A DNA stretch of 52,430 bases, taken from positions 1-52,430 of the forward strand of contig CANFLQ010000007.1 of assembly GCA_947447995.1 (NCBI GenBank). Reading direction: 5' to 3'. The notes under the pieces were generated by a model. The model worked only from the letters and a program-made list of their open reading frames with translations. It ran no database searches and was not told where the DNA came from. The position numbers and the translations under genes are program-made. Below, one piece after another: positions 43,259-52,370 of this stretch (the stretch's first letter is position 1; each line of letters begins with the position of its first letter). The DNA comes from Bacteroidota bacterium (lineage in GTDB: Bacteria > Bacteroidota > Bacteroidia > 2-12-FULL-35-15).

Positions 43259-46200
43259 TTATTTTGCTACCCAATATTTTCTCAAATCTAAAATGCTTGG
43301 GTATTCCTGATTAATTATTTCTATTGGTGTATCGGGTTTAAGGTTTGATTTGTTCTCAGCTACAAACCGTGTAACATAAGGTGTATCAATTACAGGTGCC
43401 AATTTTTTCTGGGTCGATGAAGGAGTATGTCCAAAATCCCAAAACCTGCTTATTTTTCTTGACTCAGCTTCAAAACTATTTACTGGATACGTGTCAAAGC
43501 TTCTACCACCCGGATGTGTAACAAAATAGGTACATCCGCCAATAATTTTATTGTTCCAGGTATCTACAATATCAAATACCAATGGCGTATCAATGCCAAT
43601 GTTTGGATGCAAGGCAGAAGGGGGATTCCATGCTTTATATCGGATACCTGCCACGTACTCCCCTTTGGTACCTGTACTTCTTAATGGAGTTCGGCAACCG
43701 TTGCATAGTAAAATGTGTCGTTCTGGAATCATGCCGGACATTTTTACCTGAATTCGTTCAACCGAAGAATCAACAAAACGTGCGGTACCGGAGTTGGATA
43801 ATTCTTCACCCAACACATGCCAAGGTTCAATGGCTAAACGTATTTCAAGTTGAATATTATCTATGGTTACACCTCCATGATGCGGAAATCTGAATTCAAA
43901 AAATGGGTCGAACCAAGATATGTCAAAATCATATCCTGCATCTTTCAAATCGTTTACCACATCAATCATATCAAGATAAGCAAAGTGAGGAAGCAAAAAT
44001 TTGTCGTGCAATTCGGTACCCCAACGAATCAGTTTTTTTTTGTAAGGTTGTTTCCAAAATTTAGCAACCAAGGCGCGAACAAGCAATGTTTGAACCAAGT
44101 TCATGTGTTTATGCGGAGGCATATCAAACGCTCTAAGCTCTAGTATTCCTAACCTGCCTGTAGCAGAATCAGGGGAGTATAATTTGTCGATACAAAATTC
44201 GGTACGGTGTGTATTGCCTGTTATATCCACAAGGAGGTTCCTGAATATTCTATCCACCAACCAAAAAGGAACATCTTTGTCTTCTGATACCTGATCAAAT
44301 GCTATCTCTACCTCGTACAATCGTTCATCGCGTCCTTCATCAATGCGAGGAGCCTGACTTGTAGGGCCTACAAAAGGGCCAGAAAATAAATAACTTAATA
44401 CAGGATGATGTTGCCAATAGGTAATTAAACTTCTTAATAAATCAGGTCTGCGCAACAATGGACTGTCTTCCGGTTTTGAAGCACCAAGGGTTACGTGGTT
44501 ACCTCCACCTGTACCGGTATGGCGACCATCCACCATAAATTTTTCCGTACCCAATCTAGATAAAAAAGCTTCTTCATACAAAGCGGTTGTATTATCTACA
44601 ATCTCTTGCCATGATTTTGCCGGATGCACATTTACTTCTATTACTCCTGGGTCTGGAGTAACCATCATTTTTTCAACACGATAGTCTGTTTTAGGCTGAT
44701 AACCTTCAATACGAACAGGCATTTTTAATTTTTCGGCAGTAGTTTCAACCGAAGCAATTAAATCGAGATACGTTTCTAAGTAATCTGTTGGTGGTAAAAA
44801 CACATAAATTATTCCTTCACGTTCTTCCACACACAACGCTGTAGGAAATGTATCAACATTTATATTACGAGCAGTCGATTTAGAGGATTCGGAAACCTTA
44901 CCATAGCGTTGTTCCAATGATTCGTAAAAATTGCCCAATGGTGGTAAATCTTCAAACAAGCTACGTTCAATAAATTCTTCTCGATGGTCGGGAGATGTTT
45001 TAGGAAGCGATTCTAAAGGTAAACGCATACCTATGGGAGAATTACCGGGAATTAAAAAGCAATGTTTACGTCTAAAATCCCAGGCACAACTCATCCATTT
45101 GTTGCTCTCAAATTGATGTTTTACAGGTAACACAAAGCCAGTTGGGTTATTCAAACCTTTTTCTAACAGCTTAGCAAGCGTGTGGCGCTGAACAGAATCT
45201 TTTAAATTTACAGCAAGCGGATCAATGTTAACAGGTAATTTACCTTCCTCCAAAGCCCAATAGATGGGGTCTTCATAAGCTGGATTTATATTTTTCGGAT
45301 CAATACCCAAGTATTTAGTAAGCTCAATGGCGAATTTTTCTGCATCGTGAAACGTGTATTTTAAATCACCTTCTTTAGCAACAAGTTCATCATTTTTCCA
45401 AATTGGTAAACCGTCTTTTCTCCAATACAATGCGTATTGCCAGCGAGGGAATAATTCACCGGGATACCATTTACCTTGCCCAAAATGAATCAACCCACCA
45501 TGCGCAAAACGGTTTTTCAATCGCAATGCTAGTTCGTATGCCAGTTTTCGTTTTAAAGGACCATCAGCACTTGAATTCCATTCAGGAGATTCGTAATCAT
45601 CTATCGATACAAAGGTTGGTTCACCCCCCATTGTTAATCGTACATCACCATCAATCAAATCTTTTTCTACAATGTTTCCCACTTCTAACACCTTATTCCA
45701 TTGTTCATCGGTATAAGGTTTTGTTACACGAGGATCTTCATGTATTCGTGTAACAGTATTTTCAAATTCAAAAGATACATTACAAATATCGGTAGCACCT
45801 GTTATGGGTGCAGCGCTTTCGTAGTGAGGAGTACAGCAAAGTGGAATATGTCCTTCACCGGTAAATAATCCTGATGTAGGATCCAATCCAATCCACCCTG
45901 CACCAGGTATGTATGCCTCTACCCATGCGTGGAGGTCGGTAAAATCTTTTTCTGTACCAGATGGTCCATCAAGTGATTTTACATCAGACGATAATTGAAC
46001 CAAGTAGCCCGAAACAAAACGGGATGCTAAACCAAATTTACGGAGAACCTGTACGAGTAACCATGCAAAGTCTCGACAAGAGCCCTTTTTGCTAGTCAAT
46101 GTTTCTTCGCATGTTTGTACTCCAGGCTCCATACGGATATTATAATTCAAGGCTTGAAAAACAGCTTGATTTATAAAGACTAAAAAATCTACCGTTTTTA

Positions 46201-46618
46201 TATTTTTTTCAACCTCAATTCCTTCAATAAATTTTATTGTTTCAACCCCTGCAGTCTCAATTTCAAGATAGGGTGTTAATTCTTTTAAAAGATTTTTGTC
46301 GTAAGCAAATGGAAACTTTTCAGCTGATTCTTCGATAAAAAAATCAAATGGATTAATTACTTGCAATTTAGCAATCACTTCCACTTCCACACGCAATTCT
46401 GAAGTCATATCGGGAAATACAACTCTAGCCTGATAATTACCAAATGAGTCTTGCTGCCAGTTTATAAAATGATTCTTAGGTAGTATCTTAAAACTATAAC
46501 TTTCGATACTTGTACGAGAGTGGGCAGCTGGTCTTAATCGAAAGATGTGAGGAGAAAGTTTTACGCTGCGGTCAAATTTGTAAACTGTTTTGTGGGTAAT
46601 GGCTACTTTTATAGACAT
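43259..46618 (-). CDS. Giant transglutaminase-like protein with DUF2126 domain
   Basis: 1119 residues from the ATG at 46618 (MSIKVAITHKTVYKFD); the frame extends to 46660 but that start is less likely. A Bact_transglu_N domain is followed by the core with Cys181 (KGSCRDFAWL), His230 (DLHAWVEAYI) and Asp246 (GWIGLDPTSG). From about residue 325 (DVRLTMGGEPTFVSIDDYE) to the end is DUF2126, found only fused to such transglutaminases. It includes HFGQGKWYPGE, GRHTGTGGGNHVTLGA and an FRFPHHGG stretch. The DUF2126 part may be an amidoligase-like enzyme, but its reaction is unknown. Head of the minus-strand set. Confidence 0.94.
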   Translation of the reverse strand: MSIKVAITHKTVYKFDRSVKLSPHIFRLRPAAHSRTSIESYSFKILPKNHFINWQQDSFGNYQARVVFPDMTSELRVEVEVIAKLQVINPFDFFIEESAEKFPFAYDKNLLKELTPYLEIETAGVETIKFIEGIEVEKNIKTVDFLVFINQAVFQALNYNIRMEPGVQTCEETLTSKKGSCRDFAWLLVQVLRKFGLASRFVSGYLVQLSSDVKSLDGPSGTEKDFTDLHAWVEAYIPGAGWIGLDPTSGLFTGEGHIPLCCTPHYESAAPITGATDICNVSFEFENTVTRIHEDPRVTKPYTDEQWNKVLEVGNIVEKDLIDGDVRLTMGGEPTFVSIDDYESPEWNSSADGPLKRKLAYELALRLKNRFAHGGLIHFGQGKWYPGELFPRWQYALYWRKDGLPIWKNDELVAKEGDLKYTFHDAEKFAIELTKYLGIDPKNINPAYEDPIYWALEEGKLPVNIDPLAVNLKDSVQRHTLAKLLEKGLNNPTGFVLPVKHQFESNKWMSCAWDFRRKHCFLIPGNSPIGMRLPLESLPKTSPDHREEFIERSLFEDLPPLGNFYESLEQRYGKVSESSKSTARNINVDTFPTALCVEEREGIIYVFLPPTDYLETYLDLIASVETTAEKLKMPVRIEGYQPKTDYRVEKMMVTPDPGVIEVNVHPAKSWQEIVDNTTALYEEAFLSRLGTEKFMVDGRHTGTGGGNHVTLGASKPEDSPLLRRPDLLRSLITYWQHHPVLSYLFSGPFVGPTSQAPRIDEGRDERLYEVEIAFDQVSEDKDVPFWLVDRIFRNLLVDITGNTHRTEFCIDKLYSPDSATGRLGILELRAFDMPPHKHMNLVQTLLVRALVAKFWKQPYKKKLIRWGTELHDKFLLPHFAYLDMIDVVNDLKDAGYDFDISWFDPFFEFRFPHHGGVTIDNIQLEIRLAIEPWHVLGEELSNSGTARFVDSSVERIQVKMSGMIPERHILLCNGCRTPLRSTGTKGEYVAGIRYKAWNPPSALHPNIGIDTPLVFDIVDTWNNKIIGGCTYFVTHPGGRSFDTYPVNSFEAESRKISRFWDFGHTPSSTQKKLAPVIDTPYVTRFVAENKSNLKPDTPIEIINQEYPSILDLRKYWVAK

Positions 46619-46657
46619 AATACGACATTTGCTTTCATTAGAAAAAGTAATGTATTG

Positions 46658-46665
46658 CAAAATTA
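46658..46665 (-). promoter_or_regulatory. -7 promoter element for the DUF2126 gene
   Basis: The minus strand reads TAATTTTG (TAnnTTTG), 39 bases upstream of the chosen start at 46618. Its position just upstream of the longer frame's first codon also favours the shorter start. Confidence 0.45.
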
Positions 46666-46720
46666 CAATTTTTGAGTTGAGAAATCAGTAAATTCGCAAT
46701 AAGAAATAATCTATAAATAA

Positions 46721-47428
46721 ATGTTTTCATCCAAACGCAATATTGTATTCATAATCCTTGCAGGTATTTTCATCACCAATGCAATTGTTGCTGAACTTAT
46801 TGGCAGTAAACTTATTCAGATTGGTCCTTTTATAATGAGCATAGGCATTGTTCCTTGGCCAATTGTATTTTTAACTACCGATTTGATCAATGAATATTAT
46901 GGAAGAGATGGCGTGAGGAGATTAACCTTAATTACCGCTTCTTTAATTGCCTACGCTTTTGTTATTTTATTTATCGCCATTAAAATACCTGCTGCTATTG
47001 GAATTTCAACGGTTACCGATGAACAATTTTATGCTATATTCGGACAAAGCCTTTGGATAATTGCAGGAAGTATTGTCGCTTTTTTACTTTCTCAATTTAT
47101 TGATGTGTCTATCTTTTGGCTGCTACGCGATAAAACAGGAGGTAAAATGATATGGCTCAGGAGTACAGGTTCTACTGTTATTTCACAACTCATCGATACC
47201 TTTGTAGTATTAGGAATTGCATTTTGGTTGCCCGGAAAAATGACTACCGCAGTTTTTATCAATGCAGCTTTAACTGGTTATACCTTTAAATTAATTATCG
47301 CAATTGTATTAACGCCTTTAATTTATTTTGGTCATTCCGCCATTGATAAATACCTTGGTGATGAAAATGCGCACAAGATTATCCAACATTCAGCTGAAGA
47401 ATCACTGCATCATAAAGTGAAGGAATAA
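46721..47428 (+). CDS. yhhQ: Queuosine precursor transporter, YhhQ/VUT family
   Basis: 235 residues with six or seven membrane helices. The family signature is clear: NAIVAELIGSKLI near the start, the VPWPIVFLTTDLINEYYGR block, then SQFIDVSIFWLLRDKTGGK and STVISQLIDTFVV. Members import queuosine precursors (preQ0/preQ1) used for tRNA modification. Starts divergently from the DUF2126 gene. No preQ1 riboswitch was seen in the 60-base leader. Ends three bases short of the convergent M23 peptidase gene. Confidence 0.9.
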   Translation: MFSSKRNIVFIILAGIFITNAIVAELIGSKLIQIGPFIMSIGIVPWPIVFLTTDLINEYYGRDGVRRLTLITASLIAYAFVILFIAIKIPAAIGISTVTDEQFYAIFGQSLWIIAGSIVAFLLSQFIDVSIFWLLRDKTGGKMIWLRSTGSTVISQLIDTFVVLGIAFWLPGKMTTAVFINAALTGYTFKLIIAIVLTPLIYFGHSAIDKYLGDENAHKIIQHSAEESLHHKVKE

Positions 47429-47431
47429 TTA

Positions 47432-49153
47432 CTATCGTAAAAATTCACAACTCCAAATTGCTGTATTATTTTTCTCATCCGACACTTCTATTTTAAAAAC
47501 ATGTTTACCTGACTTAACGGACTTATCAAATTCGTAAAACAATAAATTCTTCTTCATTTCATATTCGCACAACACCCATTTATTATCAATAGTTGCTCTG
47601 TACTTTTTTATTCCAGATAAATTATCGGATACCGTTACCCCAATTATTTTCGCTTTTCTCAAATCTACATTTAATTTATTAGCAACTTTAAAACTTGGTT
47701 TTACAATTGGCGCTGTATTATCAATGGCAATTGCAAAATTCCCAAAAATTTTAGTGAGGGTACTTACCCAACCATTTGCATACGAACCACCTTCATAATT
47801 ATGTTTGCCTTTGCCATTTATTGAAACTAACACCGCCTTATTTTGAAGTAATGGTGGTATACCCTCCGCTTTAATACTAAGGATATAGGCTTTTTGCAAA
47901 GCCGTATTTTCATCCTGAATTTTATATAACATAGAATACGTACCTTTTACTTTTGCAGATTTAGTTACTGTAAATTTTACATCCTCATAGCAAGAATATC
48001 CAGGAATAGTGATTTGAACATCCTCTGTTTTATAAGTATACTCTTTAAGACAATCAAAATAAACTTCCTTATCCTCCGGCTCCGCTCTTTTACCCTTAGT
48101 GGAACTTTTTACTTTTAAAACCAGTTCGCTCGTATTTCCAAAAAAATCCTTCACAATAAATTTAAGCCAATGAGTTGCATCGTCATTAAAACTAATAACA
48201 CCCGAATTAAATGCATCCTTACAAATTCCCAATTGATTGTTCTTTACCAAAAAGCATTTTTGAATTTTATAATTGTGCTTTTGTTTTGCCGCATAATCTA
48301 TTTGAGCATTTACATATCTGGAATTTTCAAAGGAAAATTTTTCCAGCTCGCTATAATAAATCCTTTTACCTCCGGTTTGTAATTCGATAGAAAAAACCGA
48401 ATTATTATTGGATGAACCTGTTTCGGTATCAAAACACTCTATTCCAAATCCAATATCACCATAAACAGCAATTGTATCCGAGGCATTAAAAGAATAACCT
48501 ACTTTATTTAAGATTGGAGTCAGTATTTTTGGCAGCTTTTTCCCGTTCACCGTAGATATTCTTCCAAGCGGATAAACAGCAATTTTTGTAATCCGGGGTT
48601 TTACATCATCCTTAACCGCATATCCAAAAAAATAAGGATTAATAGGCGCCTCTGTTTTTGTGTCCCTAATCTCAAAATGCAGATGAGGGCCTTGAGAACC
48701 ACCCGTATTTCCGGACAAAGCTATTTGCTCTCCTTTTTTTACAGGCAAAGCATTGGCTTTAAGAACAGTATCAATTTCAAACGATTCCAAACCGTATTGA
48801 ATACCTTTAGCGGTTGTTCCTATAATTCCGTTAAAGCTTTGTAAATGAGCGCATACTGAAGTATATCCATTTGGGTGATTTATATATAATACCTTACCAT
48901 ACCCTTTCGGACTTATCTTAATACGAGCAATATAACCATCTGCCACAGCATAAATTGGCAAACCTTCCCTTCCACCCGTTTTAATATCAAAACCCGCATG
49001 CAAATGGTTAGGACGAATTTCACCGAAATTACCCACCAAAGTAATTGGAGCTTGCGTTGGAGAACCAAAATAATTGGGTTGATATGGCGATTGTGCAATA
49101 ATAAAATGGCTGAACAATTGAATAGGCAGCGTAAAAAGGAGGCGTTTTAGCAT
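47432..49153 (-). CDS. Secreted M23 family metallopeptidase
   Basis: 573 residues. A signal peptide ends near FIIAQ (residue 21). The LytM/M23 domain occupies about residues 35-185: HLHAGFDIK gives the first zinc His and Asp, and QGPHLHFEIRD gives the HxH motif. The last 390 residues are beta-rich and of unknown role; one part resembles Ig-like modules (SDNLSGIKKYRATID). Probably a periplasmic peptidoglycan endopeptidase. All expected metal ligands are present, so it should be active. Confidence 0.92.
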   Translation of the reverse strand: MLKRLLFTLPIQLFSHFIIAQSPYQPNYFGSPTQAPITLVGNFGEIRPNHLHAGFDIKTGGREGLPIYAVADGYIARIKISPKGYGKVLYINHPNGYTSVCAHLQSFNGIIGTTAKGIQYGLESFEIDTVLKANALPVKKGEQIALSGNTGGSQGPHLHFEIRDTKTEAPINPYFFGYAVKDDVKPRITKIAVYPLGRISTVNGKKLPKILTPILNKVGYSFNASDTIAVYGDIGFGIECFDTETGSSNNNSVFSIELQTGGKRIYYSELEKFSFENSRYVNAQIDYAAKQKHNYKIQKCFLVKNNQLGICKDAFNSGVISFNDDATHWLKFIVKDFFGNTSELVLKVKSSTKGKRAEPEDKEVYFDCLKEYTYKTEDVQITIPGYSCYEDVKFTVTKSAKVKGTYSMLYKIQDENTALQKAYILSIKAEGIPPLLQNKAVLVSINGKGKHNYEGGSYANGWVSTLTKIFGNFAIAIDNTAPIVKPSFKVANKLNVDLRKAKIIGVTVSDNLSGIKKYRATIDNKWVLCEYEMKKNLLFYEFDKSVKSGKHVFKIEVSDEKNNTAIWSCEFLR

Positions 49154-49157
49154 GTGG

Positions 49158-49165
49158 CAAAGGTA
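49158..49165 (-). promoter_or_regulatory. Possible -7 element directly before the M23 peptidase start
   Basis: The minus strand reads TACCTTTG, ending only four bases before the ATG. If used, transcription would begin at or inside the start codon, giving a leaderless mRNA. No -33 box was found. Confidence 0.3.
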
Positions 49166-49252
49166 AAAAAATCAAATCATTAAATATTTTGAAATTCCAC
49201 TTTTCAAGCTTACATTTGCACAATATTTAAAAAAGTATTTTAACAATTGATT

Positions 49253-49537
49253 ATGAACGAATTAACATTACCTATAACCGATTTAAAAACGAAAGTTGAA
49301 AAACTGGTAACTTCTCACCAACAACTTAAAAAAGATAACGAACAACTTGTTTCCGAAAAACAAGAATTAGAAAAAACAATTGAAGAACAAAAAGAAACAA
49401 TTACCGGATTATTAAACAAAAATCAAGAATTAGTTCAAAATAAAGAAGAAGAACAAAATCAAATAGTTTCGGATACGAAACTGAAAATTAATGAGCTTGT
49501 GCAGGAAATTGACAATTGCATTGCTCTTTTGAAGTAA
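49253..49537 (+). CDS. Small coiled-coil protein upstream of zapA
   Basis: 94 residues, strongly predicted coiled coil: a K/E/Q-rich heptad pattern from DLKTKVEKL to about residue 75, ending INELVQEIDNCIALLK. The ATG at 49253 is preferred over a TTG two codons upstream. Its place immediately before zapA suggests a division-associated partner, comparable in type to ZapB or to coiled-coil proteins found beside zapA in other Bacteroidota. This is inferred from position and composition only. Confidence 0.8.
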   Translation: MNELTLPITDLKTKVEKLVTSHQQLKKDNEQLVSEKQELEKTIEEQKETITGLLNKNQELVQNKEEEQNQIVSDTKLKINELVQEIDNCIALLK

Positions 49538-49550
49538 TAAATCAGTTCAA

Positions 49551-49615
49551 AGTTTGAAAGTTTAAGGTTATAAAGTTTTGCAACTTTAAACTTTATAACC
49601 TTAAACTTTCAAACT
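49551..49615. repeat. Large perfect palindrome between the coiled-coil gene and zapA
   Basis: Perfect 28-base arms (from AGTTTGAAAGTTTAAGG to TATAAAGTTT and their reverse complement) around a 9-base loop TGCAACTTT. The units AAACTTT and CAAACT match the dispersed repeats before bioB and bioF. It begins 13 bases after one stop codon and ends 10 bases before the zapA ATG. It can form a long AT-rich hairpin in DNA or RNA. Confidence 0.9.
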
Positions 49616-49625
49616 AAATAAATAA

Positions 49626-49922
49626 ATGACAGAAGTATCGTTAAAAATTTTGATTGCTGGACGTACCTATCCTCTTACGGTTAAAAAAGAAGATGAACAA
49701 AACGTGTTGCAGGTAGCCAAAATGATTAACGAAAAAGTGAAGGAATTTGAGATAAATTATTCGGTACGTGATAAGCAGGATTTACTTGCTATGACTGCAT
49801 TAAATTTATTATCAAATCAACAAAACACTACTCAAAAAGCCCCTGATGAGGAAGCAAACCTTATCAACCAGCTTGATTTATTTGTTACCGATTATCTTCA
49901 AAAAGACAGCAATCCCTTGTAG
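49626..49922 (+). CDS. zapA: Cell division protein ZapA
   Basis: 98 residues. The N-terminal SLKILIAGRTYPLTV strand pair and the following EEDEQNVLQVAKMINEKVKEF-like helix, with the DKQDLLAMTALNLL dimer helix, match ZapA. It binds FtsZ and promotes bundling of the Z-ring. Slightly shorter than the enterobacterial protein, as is normal outside Proteobacteria. rny follows after 142 bases. Confidence 0.88.
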   Translation: MTEVSLKILIAGRTYPLTVKKEDEQNVLQVAKMINEKVKEFEINYSVRDKQDLLAMTALNLLSNQQNTTQKAPDEEANLINQLDLFVTDYLQKDSNPL

Positions 49923-49948
49923 TTTATCCTTAGGAACTTCCAAAGGAA

Positions 49949-49966
49949 CAGTTGTTTAGACAACTG
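49949..49966 (+). terminator. Hairpin downstream of zapA
   Basis: CAGTTGT and ACAACTG form a 7-base perfect stem with a TTAG loop, 26 bases after the zapA stop. An A-run, not a T-run, follows, so termination on the plus strand is doubtful. Confidence 0.3.
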
Positions 49967-50004
49967 AAAAAAAACAAATTAACCCACACAAGTTTAGTTT
50001 ACCT

Positions 50005-50028
50005 TCTATTGTTTATTAAAACAATAGA
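50005..50028 (+). promoter_or_regulatory. Perfect hairpin in the rny leader
   Basis: TCTATTGTTT and AAACAATAGA are exact reverse complements around ATTA, 37 bases before the rny ATG. AT-rich; it may stabilise or regulate the rny mRNA or mark the end of the zapA transcript. Confidence 0.45.
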
Positions 50029-50064
50029 TAATTTAATTATTAACCATTTAATTTAAACTAAACC

Positions 50065-51603
50065 ATGAGCATACCAATTATAGCGGCAATTCTAGCAGGA
50101 CTCGGACTTGGAGCAATAGCTACTTATTTGTATTTTACAAAATCCACCGAAACTCAATCTAAAACCATTTTGAAAGAGGCGGAAGCTGAAGCTGAAATCA
50201 TAAAAAAAGATAAAATTTTACAAGCAAAAGAAAAATTTTTACAGCTAAAAGCCGAACACGAAAAAGTTATTAATGAAAAAAACAACGCTGTTTTTCAGGC
50301 GGAGAATAAGATCAAACAAAAAGAACAATCCCTTTCACAAAAACAAGAGCAAATTCAACGTAAAGATGCCGAACTAGATGCCGTTCGTAAAAACCTTACG
50401 CATCAATTAGAATTAGTAACAGCAAAACAAACGGAAGTAGATAAATTTCACCGCCGTCAGGTGGAACAATTAGAGATTCTTAGCGGGATGAAAGCCGAAG
50501 AAGCGAAAGCTCAACTGGTTGAATCTTTAAAAGCCGAAGCTAAAACTGCTGCTATGGCACACATCAAAGATATTGTAGAAGAGGCTAAAATCTCAGCCAA
50601 TCAGGAAGCTAAAAAAGTGGTTATCCAAACCATTCAACGTGTTGCTACGGAACATGCTATTGACAATTCTGTTTCTGTTTTTAACATCGAAAATGACGAA
50701 ATCAAAGGACGTATCATTGGTCGTGAAGGACGTAATATCCGCGCCCTTGAAGCTGCTACCGGAATTGAGATTATTGTGGATGATACCCCCGGAGCAATTA
50801 TCCTTTCGGGCTTTGATCCCGTACGTCGCGAAATAGCTCGTTTATCATTACACCAATTAGTAACCGACGGACGTATTCACCCTGCACGTATTGAAGAAGT
50901 TGTTGAAAAAGTAAAAAAACAAATTGAAGATGAAATCATCGAAATAGGTAAGCGTACTACCATTGATTTAGGTATTCATGGATTACATCCTGAATTGATT
51001 CGTATGGTGGGGCGTATGAAATACCGTTCGTCGTACGGACAAAATTTATTACAACACTCCCGTGAAGTTGCTAACCTGTGTGCTACCATGGCGGCTGAAT
51101 TGGGCTTAAATGTGAAGCTAGCAAAACGTGCCGGTTTATTACACGATATTGGTAAAGTGCCGGATGATTCTCCTGAGATTCCTCATGCTATTTTAGGTAT
51201 GCAATTGGCCGAAAAATATAAAGAAAAACAGGAAGTATGTAACGCTATCGGTGCTCACCACGATGAAATTGAAATGACCACTTTAATATCTCCAATAGTT
51301 CAGGTATGTGATGCCATTTCTGGTGCCCGCCCAGGTGCTAGAAGAGAAGTTGTTGAACAATACATCAAACGTTTAAAAGATTTAGAAGCATTAGCATTAT
51401 CTTACCCCGGTGTTGAAAAAACGTATGCTATTCAGGCTGGTAGAGAATTGCGCGTATTGGTATCATGCGATAAAGTTACCGATAAAGATGCGGAGGTACT
51501 TTCATTTGATATTTCACAACGTATTCAAACCGAAATGACTTACCCAGGTCAGGTAAAAGTTACCGTTATTCGTGAAACTAGAGCAGTAAGTATTGCTAAA
51601 TAA
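50065..51603 (+). CDS. rny: Ribonuclease Y
   Basis: 512-residue membrane-anchored endoribonuclease that starts mRNA decay. Order of parts: N-terminal transmembrane helix (about 4-24), long charged coiled coil (30-180), KH RNA-binding domain with the GxxG loop in [13 protein letters not shown], and HD domain with HSREVANLC and [12 protein letters not shown]. Full length for the family. Has its own leader hairpin; the operon relation to zapA is uncertain. Confidence 0.96.
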   Translation: MSIPIIAAILAGLGLGAIATYLYFTKSTETQSKTILKEAEAEAEIIKKDKILQAKEKFLQLKAEHEKVINEKNNAVFQAENKIKQKEQSLSQKQEQIQRKDAELDAVRKNLTHQLELVTAKQTEVDKFHRRQVEQLEILSGMKAEEAKAQLVESLKAEAKTAAMAHIKDIVEEAKISANQEAKKVVIQTIQRVATEHAIDNSVSVFNIENDEIKGRIIGREGRNIRALEAATGIEIIVDDTPGAIILSGFDPVRREIARLSLHQLVTDGRIHPARIEEVVEKVKKQIEDEIIEIGKRTTIDLGIHGLHPELIRMVGRMKYRSSYGQNLLQHSREVANLCATMAAELGLNVKLAKRAGLLHDIGKVPDDSPEIPHAILGMQLAEKYKEKQEVCNAIGAHHDEIEMTTLISPIVQVCDAISGARPGARREVVEQYIKRLKDLEALALSYPGVEKTYAIQAGRELRVLVSCDKVTDKDAEVLSFDISQRIQTEMTYPGQVKVTVIRETRAVSIAK

Positions 51604-51639
51604 AAGGATTAACCAATTTTGATTGACGATTGACGAGGA

Positions 51640-52158
51640 ATGAACGACAGATTCAAACGGTTATCCATTTACATCGGAAAAATTATTTCGGGAGTATTGT
51701 TTAGTTTTGCCGTAGCCCAACTCTTTCCAGTTTTTGATTTCGGATGGATTGTAATTTCCACTTTTCTAGTGCTTTCGCCAGAAGGTAAAGATGCTGTTGA
51801 TGTAGCCCTTGTTAGAATTAAAGCAAACTTTGTTGGAGCCTCCACCGGATTATTATTATTGGCTTTTCATTTACCAATTATATGGGGAATGTGTATTGGA
51901 GCCGCTGTAGCTTTAATAGCCTGTGACCTTCTTAAATTATCATTGGGTGCAAAATCAACATTGGCTGCAGTAGCCATTGTTTTGATGAATAGCGATAAAA
52001 ATAACTTCTGGAGTTCTCCTTTTCACAGAGTTAGTTCTGTTATTATTGGATGTATACTTGCCTTAATAATAACCTATATCTTCCACTCCATTTTAAGGGT
52101 TGAAACACCTTCGGAAGAAAACGGAAATGCATCTATTAAATTAGAAAGAGAAGGATAA
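51640..52158 (+). CDS. FUSC/aromatic acid exporter-like membrane protein
   Basis: 172 residues with about five hydrophobic segments. The pattern GKIISGVLFSFAVAQ, WIVISTFLVLSPEGKDAVDVALVRIKANFVGASTG, and HRVSSVIIGCILALIITY resembles the membrane half of FUSC or ArAE (DUF939) transporters. The cytoplasmic C-terminal domain of full-length members is missing, so it is a short form. It starts 36 bases after rny. Substrate unknown. Confidence 0.7.
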   Translation: MNDRFKRLSIYIGKIISGVLFSFAVAQLFPVFDFGWIVISTFLVLSPEGKDAVDVALVRIKANFVGASTGLLLLAFHLPIIWGMCIGAAVALIACDLLKLSLGAKSTLAAVAIVLMNSDKNNFWSSPFHRVSSVIIGCILALIITYIFHSILRVETPSEENGNASIKLEREG

Positions 52159-52311
52159 ACAATATCCCTCTTCATTTTAAACACTATGCTGCTGATTTTT
52201 AAAAGTATTCTAACAATCCATATCGTGCTTTAAAACAACTGAAGTAATCCGCAAAAATGAGGGTATAACTGAGTAGATTATTATTTAATTTTACACAATA
52301 CTGGTGTAATA

Positions 52312-52370
52312 GACAAAAAGTAGGCTATTTTTTAGATGTTTAGTTCAAGTGGACAAAAAGTAGGCTATTT
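52312..52370. repeat. Direct repeat with 40-base period near the window edge
   Basis: GACAAAAAGTAGGCTATTT occurs at 52312-52330 and again at 52352-52370, an exact 19-base match spaced 40 bases apart. The second copy overlaps the stop codon of the minus-strand frame entering from the right edge. Terminal repeats of a mobile element are one explanation. Confidence 0.65.

Noticed and set aside
43551-44294. Several short plus-strand frames opposite the DUF2126 gene
   Set aside because: They are antisense to a well-supported 1119-residue protein and resemble nothing known.
46661-46720. preQ1 riboswitch before the queuosine precursor transporter
   Set aside because: The 60-base leader has no hairpin followed by an A-rich pseudoknot strand and is shared with the promoter of the divergent gene.
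49923-50064. 6S RNA between zapA and rny
   Set aside because: 6S RNA lies beside zapA in some bacteria, but only 142 bases are available and no long bulged double-stranded structure is visible; two short hairpins explain the region.
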